Source: Verticiella alkaliphila
GTDB lineage: Bacteria > Pseudomonadota > Gammaproteobacteria > Burkholderiales > Burkholderiaceae_B
DNA: 42,476 nucleotides
Direction: 5' to 3'
Assembly: GCF_018904615.1 (NCBI RefSeq)
Contig: NZ_JADCNH010000036.1
Location: 1 to 42,476 of the forward strand
The notes under the pieces were generated by a model that was not told the origin of the DNA, made no database searches, and was given only the letters and a program-made list of their open reading frames with translations. Position numbers and translations under genes: made by a program. This document shows, piece after piece, positions 1 through 10,351 of the stretch (the first letter of the stretch is position 1; the number at the start of each line of letters is the position of its first letter).

Positions 1-945
1 GGCGCGGCGCCCAGGATCGCCACGCCGGGCGACGTGCCGCCCGAGTCCGTGGCCATCCGGTGCGGCACCGTGCAGGTGATGCCGCGACGTCAGGCCCGCG
101 ATGCCGACAGCGCGGCGGCCTGGCGGGCGGGCATCGCCGCCCGGGGCTGGCCACGCGCCTGGCTGCACCTCGTGGACGCAGCCGAGGCTGCGGCGCTCGC
201 CGGGCAGCCGGTCGGGCGCGATGGCCTGTATTTTCCGGGTGGGTTGCAGGTGCTGCCCCCCGCGCTGTGTGCCTACCTGCTGGCGCACCCCGCCATTGAG
301 CGGCAGACGGCCCAGGTGACGCGCCTCGTGGCGCACGGGGCGCGCTGGCAGGCCCACGACGCGGCCGGCGCCGTGCTGGGTGAAGCCGACATCGTCGTCC
401 TGGCGGCAGCCGGCGCCGTGCCCGGGCTGCTCGCGGCCAGCGGGCTCGACTGGCCGCTGGGCGCCGGCTTGCAGCAGGTGGCCGGGCAAGTCTCGCTGCT
501 GCCGGTGTCTGCCAGACTGCCGCCACGCTGCATCGTGGCGGGGGATGGTTATGTGCTGCCCGCCGTCGCGGGCCATGCCGTAGTGGGCAGCACCTACGAT
601 CACGTCACTCCGCCTGGCTCGGCGCCACCGGTCACGGCGGCCGGGCACGCGGTCAACCTCGCGCATTGGCAGACCCTGCTGCCCGCATCGAGCGTGGCGC
701 AGTTGCCTGCGGGCACCGGCGGCTGGGCGGGATGGCGCGCGGTGCTGCCTGGGCGGCTGCCGGCGGTGGGCGCGCTGCCCGGTGCCGCCGGTATCTTTCT
801 CACGGCGGCGCATGCCTCGCGCGGCATGAGCTGGAGCGCACTGGGGGGGCAGATGCTGGCCGATGCCTTGCAGGGCGCACCGGCAACTGTCGAGCGCGAG
901 CTTGCCGCCTGTGTGGACCCGGCACGCGGGTCAGCCGGCGCCTGA
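1..945 (+). CDS. mnmC: MnmC-type FAD-dependent tRNA-modifying oxidoreductase, C-terminal part (5' end outside window)
   Basis: The frame is open from base 1, so the true start lies upstream; the GTG at 34 is only an internal codon. The visible 314 residues look like the C-terminal oxidase domain of MnmC, which removes the carboxymethyl group of cmnm5s2U34 in tRNA using FAD. Support: a substrate-domain segment (QPVGRDGLYFPGG), a GDGYVLP...VVGSTYDH strand pair, and the FAD-closing end GWRAVLPGRLPAVG followed by HASRGMSWSALGGQMLAD, which matches the G-RG-ALLAE pattern of the family. The Rossmann GxGxxG motif and any N-terminal methyltransferase would lie outside the window. It could instead be a stand-alone DAO-family oxidoreductase. 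The family call is fairly sure; whether it is fused cannot be seen. Confidence 0.72.
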   Translation, partial: GAAPRIATPGDVPPESVAIRCGTVQVMPRRQARDADSAAAWRAGIAARGWPRAWLHLVDAAEAAALAGQPVGRDGLYFPGGLQVLPPALCAYLLAHPAIERQTAQVTRLVAHGARWQAHDAAGAVLGEADIVVLAAAGAVPGLLAASGLDWPLGAGLQQVAGQVSLLPVSARLPPRCIVAGDGYVLPAVAGHAVVGSTYDHVTPPGSAPPVTAAGHAVNLAHWQTLLPASSVAQLPAGTGGWAGWRAVLPGRLPAVGALPGAAGIFLTAAHASRGMSWSALGGQMLADALQGAPATVERELAACVDPARGSAGA

Positions 946-1035
946 GACGCCGCGTCCGGGCGTATCTCGGCCTAGCATAGGGGACAGTGGTTTATTTACG
1001 ACGGCAAATCCGTCAAAATAGCGGTTTTACACGAA

Positions 1036-3242
1036 TTGGCGGATATGCGCGACTCGACGAACTTCCAGCGATCCCGCTACCAGAATCTCGGGCCGCTCAG
1101 CCACACCAGCGCAACTTCCACCACGTTCGAGTTCACGACCGGCGCGGGTGGCACGCTGACCATCGAAGCGCATGCCCCTGGCGTGTTTCGCCTGCAGGTC
1201 GCTCACGGCCCGACGGCGGCGGATCGCGCGAGCGAGCTTGCCGCGCTGCTTGCGCGCGACGAGCCGGTGGGCGAGGGCGTGCTGGAAGTCGTCGAGGGTG
1301 GCTGGCGTATCCAGCAGGGCGACGACGTCCTCACGCTGAATGCCGATCCCGTGCGCCTGCGCCTGGAGCGCCATGGCCAGCTGCTGCTGGACACCGGCGA
1401 GCCGGCCGACGCCGGCCTGGGCATGGCCACCGCGCAGGACGACGCGGGCGCCTGGCTCTTTGCCGTGGCGCTGCACGAGGATGACGTCATTCACGGGCTT
1501 GGCGAAAGTCTGACCACCCTGGATCGTCGCGGCGAAACCCTGGTGTCCGACGATCCCGCCGCCCGCATGCTGCCGCTGGCCTGGAGCCCGCGCGGCTGGG
1601 GCGTGCACGTCAATGCCCTGGGGCGCATCGTGCACCGCGTCGATGCCGAGGCACTGCCCGGGCATCACGTTATCGAAGTCGCCGATCGCCGCCTGGACAT
1701 CTTCTTCTACACCGGCGAGCCCGGCGAAATCCTGAGCCAGTACAGTCAGCTCACGGGCCGCGCGGGCCAGCCCCCGCTCTGGAGCCTGGGCCCCTGGCTG
1801 CGCCAGCCGCCGGAATCCTCCGCGGAAGCCCTGGTGAGTCTCGCTGCCGAGCTGCGCGAAGGCCAGTTCCCGATCGAAGTCATCAGCCTGGATGCCCCTA
1901 TCGCCTGGGACATCCGCGGCAAACAGGCCTTCGAGTGGGATGCCGCGCGCTTTCCGGACGTGAAGGGCATGCTCGCCCATGGCAAGGCGACGGATCTGCG
2001 CATCTGCGCCCACGGCATGCGGCCGTGCTGCAATCGAGCCCCATGTTCGAGGAACTCGAAGACCGCGGCTGGCTGCTCGAAGCCGAAGCGGGCGGGGCGC
2101 ACGTGTTCGACGGCGTGCCCGCCACGGGCGGCGCGGCCTTCGGTCTGCTCGATCTCACGCACAAGGACGTCTACAACTTCTGGTGCGAACGCAATCGCCA
2201 GCTCTTCGATGATGGCGTCGACGCCATCGCCTGCGATGCGCAGCTGGACATCCCCGATACGGTCAACGCGCGCAACGGCGCGAGCCATGCCCGTCTGCGC
2301 ACGCTGTATCCGCTGCTCACGGCGCGCAATCTCTTCGAGGCCGCGGCCTGGAACAAGGTGCCGCCCGAGGGCGTGGTGCTGCATCGGGACACCTTCCCGG
2401 CCGGGCAGCGCCTGCCCTTCATGGCCGGCCCTGCCGTGCCCAACACCTGGGATGGCCTCGCGGCCACGCTGCGCGCCGCGCTCACCACCGGGTCGAGTGG
2501 GGTGCCGATCCTCTTTCACGAGCTCGGCAACCAGAACGCTCCCCTGGATGGCATGACGCCCGAGCTTTATCAGCGCTGGCTGATGCTCGGTGTCTTCAGT
2601 GCCAATGTGCGTCTGCAGGGCCTGCCGGCGCTGCTGCCGACGGCGCTGGACGAGGCTGCGCAAGCCCGCGCACGCACGTGGCTGCAGTGGCGCTATCGCC
2701 TCGTGCCCTATGTGCTGGGCGCGATCGAGGATTCCGCGCGCAACGGGCTGCCCGTGCAGCGCAGCATGGCGCTGGCCTTTCCGAACGATCCCGAGGCGCA
2801 AGCCTACGAGTCGCAGTATCTGCTGGGCCCGGCGCTGCTCGTGACCCCGTTGCTCGCCTCGGGCGATGAAGTCACGGTGTATTTCCCGGCGGGCGAAGCC
2901 TGGTGGGATCTGGCCACCGGCTGGCGCTACGAGGGCGGTACGGCCTGGACGTTCCCCTGCCCGAACGGCCACGTGCCAGTGTTCGGCCGCGAAGGCCACA
3001 TCCTGTGCCTGGGCACGGGTGGGCGGCACACGGGCGAGTTCAATTCCGCGCGCCTGCTCGAAGAAGTCTGGCTCTTTGGCATGCCGCAGGTGAGCCCGAC
3101 CGTGATGCGCAACAAGATCCGAGTCATGCAGATGCAGGGCTCGAGCTACATCAAGGGCCTCGAAGGCCTGCGCATCCTGCCCTCCGAAGGCCTCGAAGTG
3201 AAACGCCGCGGCGCTGAAGTGCGCATCTCGCGCGCGCGCTAG
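1036..3242 (+). pseudogene. Glycoside hydrolase family 31-like protein, frameshifted near 2018
   Basis: Two overlapping frames make one GH31-like protein of about 735 residues. The first frame runs from TTG 1036 (or ATG 1045) to about 2018, and the second from there to the stop at 3242. Restoring one base in the stretch ATGCGGCCGTG gives a continuous HGMPAVLQSSPMF. Family features are an N-terminal beta-sandwich, a barrel with FEWDAARFPDVKGML, a nucleophile-type Asp in GVDAIACDAQLDIP (codon 2235-2237), and a C-terminal beta domain (YLLGPALLVTPLL, VYFPAGEAWWDL). The segment that normally carries the acid/base Asp (R..G.Q..P..W.GD) reads R..AGQRLPFMAGPA, with Ala at codon 2433-2435, and the usual HDIGG reads HELGN. 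Alpha-glucosidase or alpha-xylosidase activity is therefore doubtful. No clear ribosome binding site is visible. Confidence 0.7.
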
Positions 3243-3300
3243 CGTCCACCAGGGCGGTGCATCTGGCCTGCGGGCCCGGTGCGCCGCCGGGAGATCCCGC

Positions 3301-5216
<1,916 letters not shown>

Positions 5217-5234
5217 TTTTTCCGAGACCCCGAC

Positions 5235-5618
5235 GTGCATTCCTATCTGCTCGGCTTTGCGTTCGCCGTCCTGGGCGCCTGCCTTCTCACCGTCCTCGTG
5301 AGCGGCATCGTGCTGTTCTTCCTCAACTGGCGTCGCATCAACGAGGCATTCGCGCATCCGATGCTCAAGCAGCGCGCCTTCCAGCACCAGCCGTTCTCGA
5401 TCCAGGCGGCGATCACGCTGGATTACTTCTTCCGCATGATCTTCACTGGCAGCAAGCGGCCCGGGTTGATCGGCAACGCGAACCGCCTGCTCGCGCACGT
5501 GGACCCCAAAACGCTGCCCCTGGGTGTGCGCTGGCCCGTGGCGGGCTTCTGGGGCGGCTGCTTCCTCGGCATCATCGCCATGGTGGTGGTGTGGGCTTTC
5601 GTGCTGCTGGGTATCTGA
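5235..5618 (+). CDS. Small conserved-looking membrane protein of unknown function
   Basis: 127-aa protein starting at GTG 5235, 18 bases after gmd and probably in the same transcript. It has two predicted transmembrane helices, residues about 5-32 (GFAFAVLGACLLTVLVSGIV) and about 102-126 (WGGCFLGIIAMVVVWAFVLL). A basic cytoplasmic-looking middle section lies between them (NWRRINEAFAHPMLKQRAF...FTGSKRPGLIGNANRLL). I do not recognise the family. Position suggests a link to envelope polysaccharide, but that is only guilt by association. Confidence 0.6.
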   Translation: MHSYLLGFAFAVLGACLLTVLVSGIVLFFLNWRRINEAFAHPMLKQRAFQHQPFSIQAAITLDYFFRMIFTGSKRPGLIGNANRLLAHVDPKTLPLGVRWPVAGFWGGCFLGIIAMVVVWAFVLLGI

Positions 5619-5622
5619 CGGG

Positions 5623-5724
5623 TTATCCCCGCGCGCTGTGCACAGCCCTGGGGCCACCCTGGGGGTGAGTGCAAATCTGGCCTTCGAATCAAGACGTTAC
5701 GCGTGCTGCTGAATTTTTCGGCAG
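5623..5724 (+). repeat. 102-bp structured repeat, unit 1 of 4
   Basis: First of four homologous 102-bp units in the gap between convergent operons. Its 43-bp core begins TTATCCCCG and ends CTGGGGCCACCCTGGGGG; it contains a CTGTGCACAG palindrome and CCCC/GGGG arms that can pair. A 21-base variable stretch, an AATCAAG block at offset 64 and a final TTCGGCAG follow. The last part forms the left and centre of a strong hairpin that continues past the unit. The strand is assigned because that hairpin is followed by a T-run on the plus strand. An RNA role is inference. Confidence 0.7.
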
Positions 5725-5735
5725 CACGCGTTTTT
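5700..5735 (+). terminator. Rho-independent terminator at the end of repeat unit 1
   Basis: A perfect 10-bp stem, CGCGTGCTGC (5700-5709) with GCAGCACGCG (5721-5730), encloses an 11-base loop and is followed directly by TTTTT (5731-5735). It suits the end of the rmd-gmd-5235 transcript, or of a small RNA made from repeat unit 1. Confidence 0.75.
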
Positions 5736-5815
5736 CATGGGCTGGCGCGTGCCAGGGCGGGACACACGTCGAGTTGTCCCCAATGCCATCCACTGTTGCC
5801 GAGCCTAGCATCGAG

Positions 5816-5917
5816 TTTTCCCCGTCAGGTGTGCATATCCCTGGGGACACCCTGGGGGCTGCTCCGGTTTGTGCTGAAAAATCAAGTCTTTACTAGGGCT
5901 GATTAATCTTTCGGCAG
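5816..5917 (+). repeat. 102-bp structured repeat, unit 2 of 4
   Basis: Second unit, 193 bp downstream of the first and aligning to it without gaps. The core begins TTTTCCCCG and ends CTGGGGACACCCTGGGGG; the block AATCAAG recurs at offset 64 (5880) and TTTCGGCAG closes the unit. The 3' hairpin is weaker than in unit 1 (GGCT pairing with AGCC just beyond the end). Equal length with scattered substitutions and no indels points to selection on structure or to fairly recent duplication. Confidence 0.68.
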
Positions 5918-5977
5918 AGCCTTGTGCGGCGGATAGTCAGGCGGTTTCGCACGTGCTGCGTCGTTGTCGATGGCAAG

Positions 5978-6079
5978 TTATCCCCCGTGGCTGTGAACAA
6001 GCTTGGGGACACCCTGGGGGTGAGTGCGAAACCCTTCGTCATATCAATGACTTGGCCGGGGTGACTACGAATTGGGCAG
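5978..6079 (+). repeat. 102-bp structured repeat, unit 3 of 4
   Basis: Third unit. The core begins TTATCCCCC, contains GCTGTGAACA, and ends TTGGGGACACCCTGGGGG. The TGAGTGCGAA that follows matches TGAGTGCAAA in unit 1. At offset 64 it reads TATCAA; a small stem GTCAT/ATGAC brackets the loop ATCA. The unit ends TTGGGCAG, and GACT/AGTC can pair across that end. Confidence 0.65.
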
Positions 6080-6100
6080 TCGACTACCTACTGCATGGCT

Positions 6101-6202
6101 TTATCCCCGCAAGCTGTGAACATCTCTGGGGAAAGCCTGGGGAGGCAATAAAAAACCCATGACGAATCATGGGTTTATGAGAGTTGCCCAGGAATTGGGC
6201 AG
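6101..6202 (+). repeat. 102-bp structured repeat, unit 4 of 4
   Basis: Fourth and most diverged unit, with TTATCCCCG, GCTGTGAACA and CTGGGGAAAGCCTGGGG in the core. AATCA falls at offset 64 (6165) and TTGGGCAG closes the unit, so the spacing of landmarks is identical to the other three. Its centre is a strong stem that also serves as the terminator of the opposing pyr operon (6148-6176). The end can form TGCCCA/TGGGCA. Confidence 0.6.
6148..6176 (-). terminator. Rho-independent terminator of the pyr operon
   Basis: Read on the minus strand, AAACCCATGA pairs with TCATGGGTTT across a four-base loop, and the stem runs into a T-rich tail (TTTTTTATTG). It lies about 55 bases beyond the pyrC' stop, so it probably ends the rubredoxin-to-pyrC' transcript or its pyr part. 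It is embedded in repeat unit 4. Confidence 0.75.
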
Positions 6203-6231
6203 CCCGTGTCGCAGAGGGCTGCGCTCCTCGT

Positions 6232-7545
6232 TCAGGCGGCGCGTTCGTTGAGGCTGGCCTCTTTCGCCTCGAACACCACCAGACCGTCCACCAGCGTCGC
6301 GCGCACGCGTGCCGGCAGCTCGATGCCAAGGAAGGGCGTGTGCTTGCCCTGACTGTAGAGCTCGGATTCGCGCACCGTCCACATGGTATCGAGATCCACG
6401 ATGGCGAGGTCGGCCGTGCCGCCCACTTCCAGTCGACCGCAGGAGGCGATCACACGATCGCCCAGCACCGTGGCCGGCGCGTGCGTGATCTTGCCCAGCG
6501 CCTGCACCAGCGGCACACCGCTCTGCTGCGCCCACTTCACCGTGAGCGAGAGCAACAGCTCCAGGCCTGTGGCGCCGGCTTCGGCCTCGCTGAAGGGCAG
6601 CAGCTTGTTGTCGTCGTCCACCGGGGTGTGGTCCGAGCAGATGGCGTCGATCGTGCCGTCCGCGAGCGCTGCCTGGATGGCATCGCGATCGCGTTGCCCG
6701 CGCAGCGGCGGGATGAGGCGGCAGTGCGAATCGAAGTGACCGATGTCCAGATCCGTGAGGTGCACGTGGTGCGCGCTCACGTCGCAGGTCACGGGCAGGC
6801 CTTCGGCACGCGCGGCGCGCACCAGCGCGAGCCCGGCCGCACTGGACAGGCGGCACAGGTGCACGCGAGCACCCGAGACGCGCTGCAACTCGAAGATCGT
6901 GTGCAGGGCGATCGTCTCGGCCTGCACCGAGACGCCGGAGAGCCCGAGTCGGCTGGCATACGAGCCGCTTGCCGCCACGCCGCCGCCCAGCCAGGGATCC
7001 TGGGGGCGCAGCCACAGGGCGTAGCCGAAGGTGCGGGCGTACTGCATGGCGCGCAGCAGCACATTGGTGTCGGTGATCGGGGTGTCGGCCTGCGAGAACG
7101 CCACGCAGCCGGCCGCGGTGAGCTGGCCCATTTCGGTGAGCTTCTCGCCCTTCAGACCCACCGTCATGGCGCCCAGCGGGTACAGCCGCGCCTGGTTGAG
7201 CAGGCGGGCGCGGTGCTTGAGCATCTCGACCAAGCCGGGCTCGTCCAGGGCAGGGTCCGTGTCCGGTGGCAGCACGAGGCTCGTGACGCCGCCGGCCAGG
7301 GCGGCCTGCATCTCGGATTCGAGCGTGGCACGGTATTCGAATCCCGGTTCGCGCAGGCGCGCGGCGAGATCCACCAGCCCGGGCAGCACGGCGAGGCCGC
7401 GCGCGTCGATGACGCGGTCGGCTGAAAAGTCGGCCGGGGCGTTGCCCAGGCCGACGATGCGGCTGCCGGCAATGAAGACGTCTTTCTGAGCATCCACGCC
7501 GTAGGCGGGATCGATGAGGCGTGCGCCTTGAATGTGTAGCTTCAT
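6232..7545 (-). CDS. pyrC': Dihydroorotase-like subunit lacking metal ligands (PyrC'/PyrX type)
   Basis: 437-aa amidohydrolase-fold protein, 12 bases downstream of pyrB. It aligns along its length with class I dihydroorotase, but the metal site is degraded. The canonical DxHxH reads DLAARLREPG (near residues 58-67), the later H-x-x-H reads HLCRL, and DHAPH reads DHTPV. AHH and the first half of the DH motif remain. In Pseudomonas a similar inactive protein encoded next to pyrB serves as a scaffold for the aspartate carbamoyltransferase dodecamer. The same role is inferred here, with the active dihydroorotase encoded elsewhere. Followed by a terminator at 6148-6176. Confidence 0.85.
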   Translation of the reverse strand: MKLHIQGARLIDPAYGVDAQKDVFIAGSRIVGLGNAPADFSADRVIDARGLAVLPGLVDLAARLREPGFEYRATLESEMQAALAGGVTSLVLPPDTDPALDEPGLVEMLKHRARLLNQARLYPLGAMTVGLKGEKLTEMGQLTAAGCVAFSQADTPITDTNVLLRAMQYARTFGYALWLRPQDPWLGGGVAASGSYASRLGLSGVSVQAETIALHTIFELQRVSGARVHLCRLSSAAGLALVRAARAEGLPVTCDVSAHHVHLTDLDIGHFDSHCRLIPPLRGQRDRDAIQAALADGTIDAICSDHTPVDDDNKLLPFSEAEAGATGLELLLSLTVKWAQQSGVPLVQALGKITHAPATVLGDRVIASCGRLEVGGTADLAIVDLDTMWTVRESELYSQGKHTPFLGIELPARVRATLVDGLVVFEAKEASLNERAA

Positions 7546-7557
7546 GGTTGTCCTGGC

Positions 7558-8506
7558 TCAGTCGATGGCCGCGCCGGCCACGATGCTCATCACCGCCATG
7601 CGCACGGCAATGCCGAAGGTGACCTGGTTCAGGATCACGGCCTGGGGCCCGTCCGCGACCGACGATTCGATCTCCACGCCACGGTTCATGGGGCCCGGGT
7701 GCATGACGATGGCATCCGGCTTGGCGAGCGCGAGCTTGTCCTGGGTGAGACCGTAGTGCTTGTAGTACTCCTGCGGCGAGGGCAGCAGCGCGCCGCGCAT
7801 GCGCTCGTTCTGCAGACGCAGCATGATCACCACGTCCACGTCCTTCAGGCCTTCGCGCATGTCGTGGAACACCCGCACGCCCATCTGTTCGAGGCCGCCC
7901 GGCAGCAGTGTCATCGGGCCGATCACGCGCACTTCGGCCGCCCCCAGCGTCGTGAGCGCATGGATGTCCGAGCGGGCCACGCGCGAGTGCATGACATCGC
8001 CCACGACGGCCACGCACAGGTTGGAGAAATCCTTCTTGTAGTGGCGGATGGTGAACATGTCGAGCAGCCCCTGCGTGGGGTGCGCATGCCAGCCATCGCC
8101 GGCGTTGACCACGTGCACGTGGGGCGCCACGTGCTGCGCGATCAGGTGCGGCGCGCCGCTCGCGGCATGGCGCACCACGAAGAGATCCGCCTGCATGGCC
8201 GACAGATTGCTGATGGTGTCCAGGAGCGACTCGCCCTTGCTCGTGGACGAAGCGTTGATGTTCAGGTTGTAGACGTCTGCCGAGAGCCGCTTGGCCGCGA
8301 TCTCGAACGTGGTGCGCGTGCGCGTGGAGTTCTCGAAGAAGAGATTGAACACACTCTTGCCGCGCAAGAGCGGCACCTTCTTCACGTCGCGTTCGGCGAG
8401 CGGGATGAAGGCTTCGGCGGTGTCGAGGATGCGCGTGACGATGTCGCGCGGCAGACCATCGAGCGTGAGCAGGTGGGTGAGTTCACCATGCTTGTTCAAC
8501 TGCGGA

Positions 8507-8514
<8 letters not shown>
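7558..8514 (-). CDS. pyrB: Aspartate carbamoyltransferase catalytic subunit
   Basis: 318-aa enzyme condensing carbamoyl phosphate and L-aspartate to N-carbamoyl-L-aspartate in pyrimidine synthesis. The carbamoyl-phosphate loop [12 protein letters not shown] is intact, as are [12 protein letters not shown], the hinge [15 protein letters not shown] and the aspartate-domain end [13 protein letters not shown]. The start at 8514 ([16 protein letters not shown]) overlaps the last bases of pyrR; an in-frame ATG at 8541 lies further inside pyrR and is less likely. Coupled in an operon with pyrR and pyrC'. Confidence 0.94.
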
Positions 8515-9028
<514 letters not shown>

Positions 9029-9088
9029 GGGCAGACGTCGCAGGAAAGAATGAGGGAATTCGCGCGCGGCAGAACACCGGCGCCCGTC

Positions 9089-9493
9089 TTATAACGCATC
9101 CAGATAGCGTTGCAAAATCACGGCGGCAGCCATCGCATCGTCGTCGCCGCCACGCCCCAGAATAGCCTGGGCCTCTAGGGAGGAGTCGCGCTCGTCCTGC
9201 AGGTGCACCACGACGCCGAAGCGTCCGCGCAACTGGTCGGCAAAGCGCCGACAGCGGCCGGTGGCGGGCTGCTCGCCGCCGTCGGCGGTGAGCGCCAGGC
9301 CCACCACGACGGTGCGGGCCTGCCATTCGGTGAGCAGGGCGTGGATCTGGGCAAAGCGCGGCGCCACGGGCTCGGCAGGGATGACGGCGAGCGGCCGGGC
9401 CATCCGCGTCACCGTGTTGGCCAACGCGACGCCGATACGTCGCGTGCCCACATCGAAGCCGAGAAGGGTCTGGTCAGCAGCCGGCTCAGGCAT
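9089..9493 (-). CDS. ruvX: RuvX/YqgF-family putative pre-16S rRNA nuclease
   Basis: 134-aa RNase H-fold protein. Key positions are the first catalytic Asp in LLGFDVGTRRIGVA, VVGLALTADG, LQDERDSSLEAQAIL (usually DER-S/T-T) and the C-terminal DDDAMAAAVILQRYLDAL. The family trims the 5' end of 16S rRNA; an older proposal was Holliday-junction resolution. The ATG at 9493 is chosen because it begins just before the conserved FDVGTRRIG strand and overlaps the yqgE stop by 8 bases; a longer upstream frame would run through yqgE. The yqgE-ruvX-pyrR order is common in betaproteobacteria. Confidence 0.9.
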   Translation of the reverse strand: MPEPAADQTLLGFDVGTRRIGVALANTVTRMARPLAVIPAEPVAPRFAQIHALLTEWQARTVVVGLALTADGGEQPATGRCRRFADQLRGRFGVVVHLQDERDSSLEAQAILGRGGDDDAMAAAVILQRYLDAL

Positions 9494-10058
9494 GCCCGGT
9501 TTCGCTCGCCAGCATGATCGGATCGATACCGAGCAGACGCAGTGCCGCCGGATAGCGCTCGGCGGGCGGCACGTCGAAGATGATGCGGGCGTCGGCCGAC
9601 ACCGTGAGCCAGGCGTTTTCGCCCATTTCGGATTCGAGTTGGCCAGCCTCCCACCCGGCATAGCCGAGGGTGACCAGCATGCGCTCCGGGCCATCGCCGG
9701 CGGCCACCGCCTGCAGCACGTCGCGCGAGGTGGTCAGGGTGAGCCCACCGACCTGAATGCTGGAGTTGTAGTCGCCCGTGGGCGCGTGCAGCACGAAGCC
9801 GCGGTCCGTCTGCACCGGCCCGCCAAAGAACACCGGGGAGTCCTTGATCGGCGCGATCTCCAGGTTCAGATCGATGCGCTCGAACAAGGAGCCCAGGGTG
9901 AGGTCGGTCGGACGGTTGATGACCAGTCCGAGCGCACCGCGCGCCGTGTGTTCGCACACGTAGATCACCGTTCCCGCAAAGCCGGATTCCCCCATCGACG
10001 GCATGGCGATGAGGAACTGGTTCGACAAGTCGAACGGCTGTTCAGCGGTCTCAGACAT
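9486..10058 (-). CDS. yqgE: YqgE/AlgH (UPF0301) family protein
   Basis: 190-aa protein with the family signatures FLIAMPSM (near residue 15), GTVIYVCEHTARGALGLVINRP, VFFGGPVQTDRGFVLH, and LVTLGYAGWEAGQLESEMGENAWL. It was called AlgH in Pseudomonas for an alginate phenotype, but the molecular function is not settled. It overlaps ruvX by 8 bases, a conserved pairing, and sits 27 bases downstream of rubredoxin. Confidence 0.9.
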   Translation of the reverse strand: MSETAEQPFDLSNQFLIAMPSMGESGFAGTVIYVCEHTARGALGLVINRPTDLTLGSLFERIDLNLEIAPIKDSPVFFGGPVQTDRGFVLHAPTGDYNSSIQVGGLTLTTSRDVLQAVAAGDGPERMLVTLGYAGWEAGQLESEMGENAWLTVSADARIIFDVPPAERYPAALRLLGIDPIMLASETGHA

Positions 10059-10085
10059 GGTGCTCTCCGATTGCTGACGCCGGCG

Positions 10086-10250
10086 TCAGATTTCCACCAT
10101 CTCGAAGTCGTCCTTGCGGGCGCCACATTCGGGACAGACCCAATTGGGGGGGACATCTTCCCACTTCGTTCCGGGAGCGATGCCATCGTCCGGCGCGCCC
10201 GTCGATTCATCATAGATCCAGCCACAAATTAGACACATCCAGGTTCGCAT
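10086..10250 (-). CDS. Rubredoxin
   Basis: 54-aa protein with both iron-binding knuckles, CLICGWIYD (residues 6-14) and WVCPECGARKDDFE (residues about 37-50), spaced as in classical rubredoxins. The FeS4 centre carries single electrons, for example to alkane hydroxylases or for oxidative-stress defence; no partner enzyme is encoded nearby. It opens the minus-strand run leading to the pyr genes and is divergent from thiD across a 101-base gap. Confidence 0.93.
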   Translation of the reverse strand: MRTWMCLICGWIYDESTGAPDDGIAPGTKWEDVPPNWVCPECGARKDDFEMVEI

Positions 10251-10351
10251 GGTATTCCTGCTGACGTTTTACACTAGGGACTGTCGGCGCTCAGGCTGCA
10301 CCGCTGTGCGGTCAAGCGCCGATCAGGACCTGTTTCCAGCATCTTACTAAA

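Noticed and set aside
1000-1014. GACGG-CAAAT-CCGTC hairpin before the GH31-like gene
   Set aside because: A 5-bp stem without T-run is too weak to call a terminator or operator.
5623-6143. TTATCCCC boxes considered as a DnaA-box cluster or replication origin
   Set aside because: The boxes lack the TTATCCACA form, there is no AT-rich unwinding region, and the similarity extends over full 102-bp units rather than 9-mers.
10251-10351. TPP riboswitch before thiD
   Set aside because: The 101-base gap is too short for a full thi-box plus expression platform, and the conserved CTGAGA and ACCTGA-type blocks in the right order were not found.
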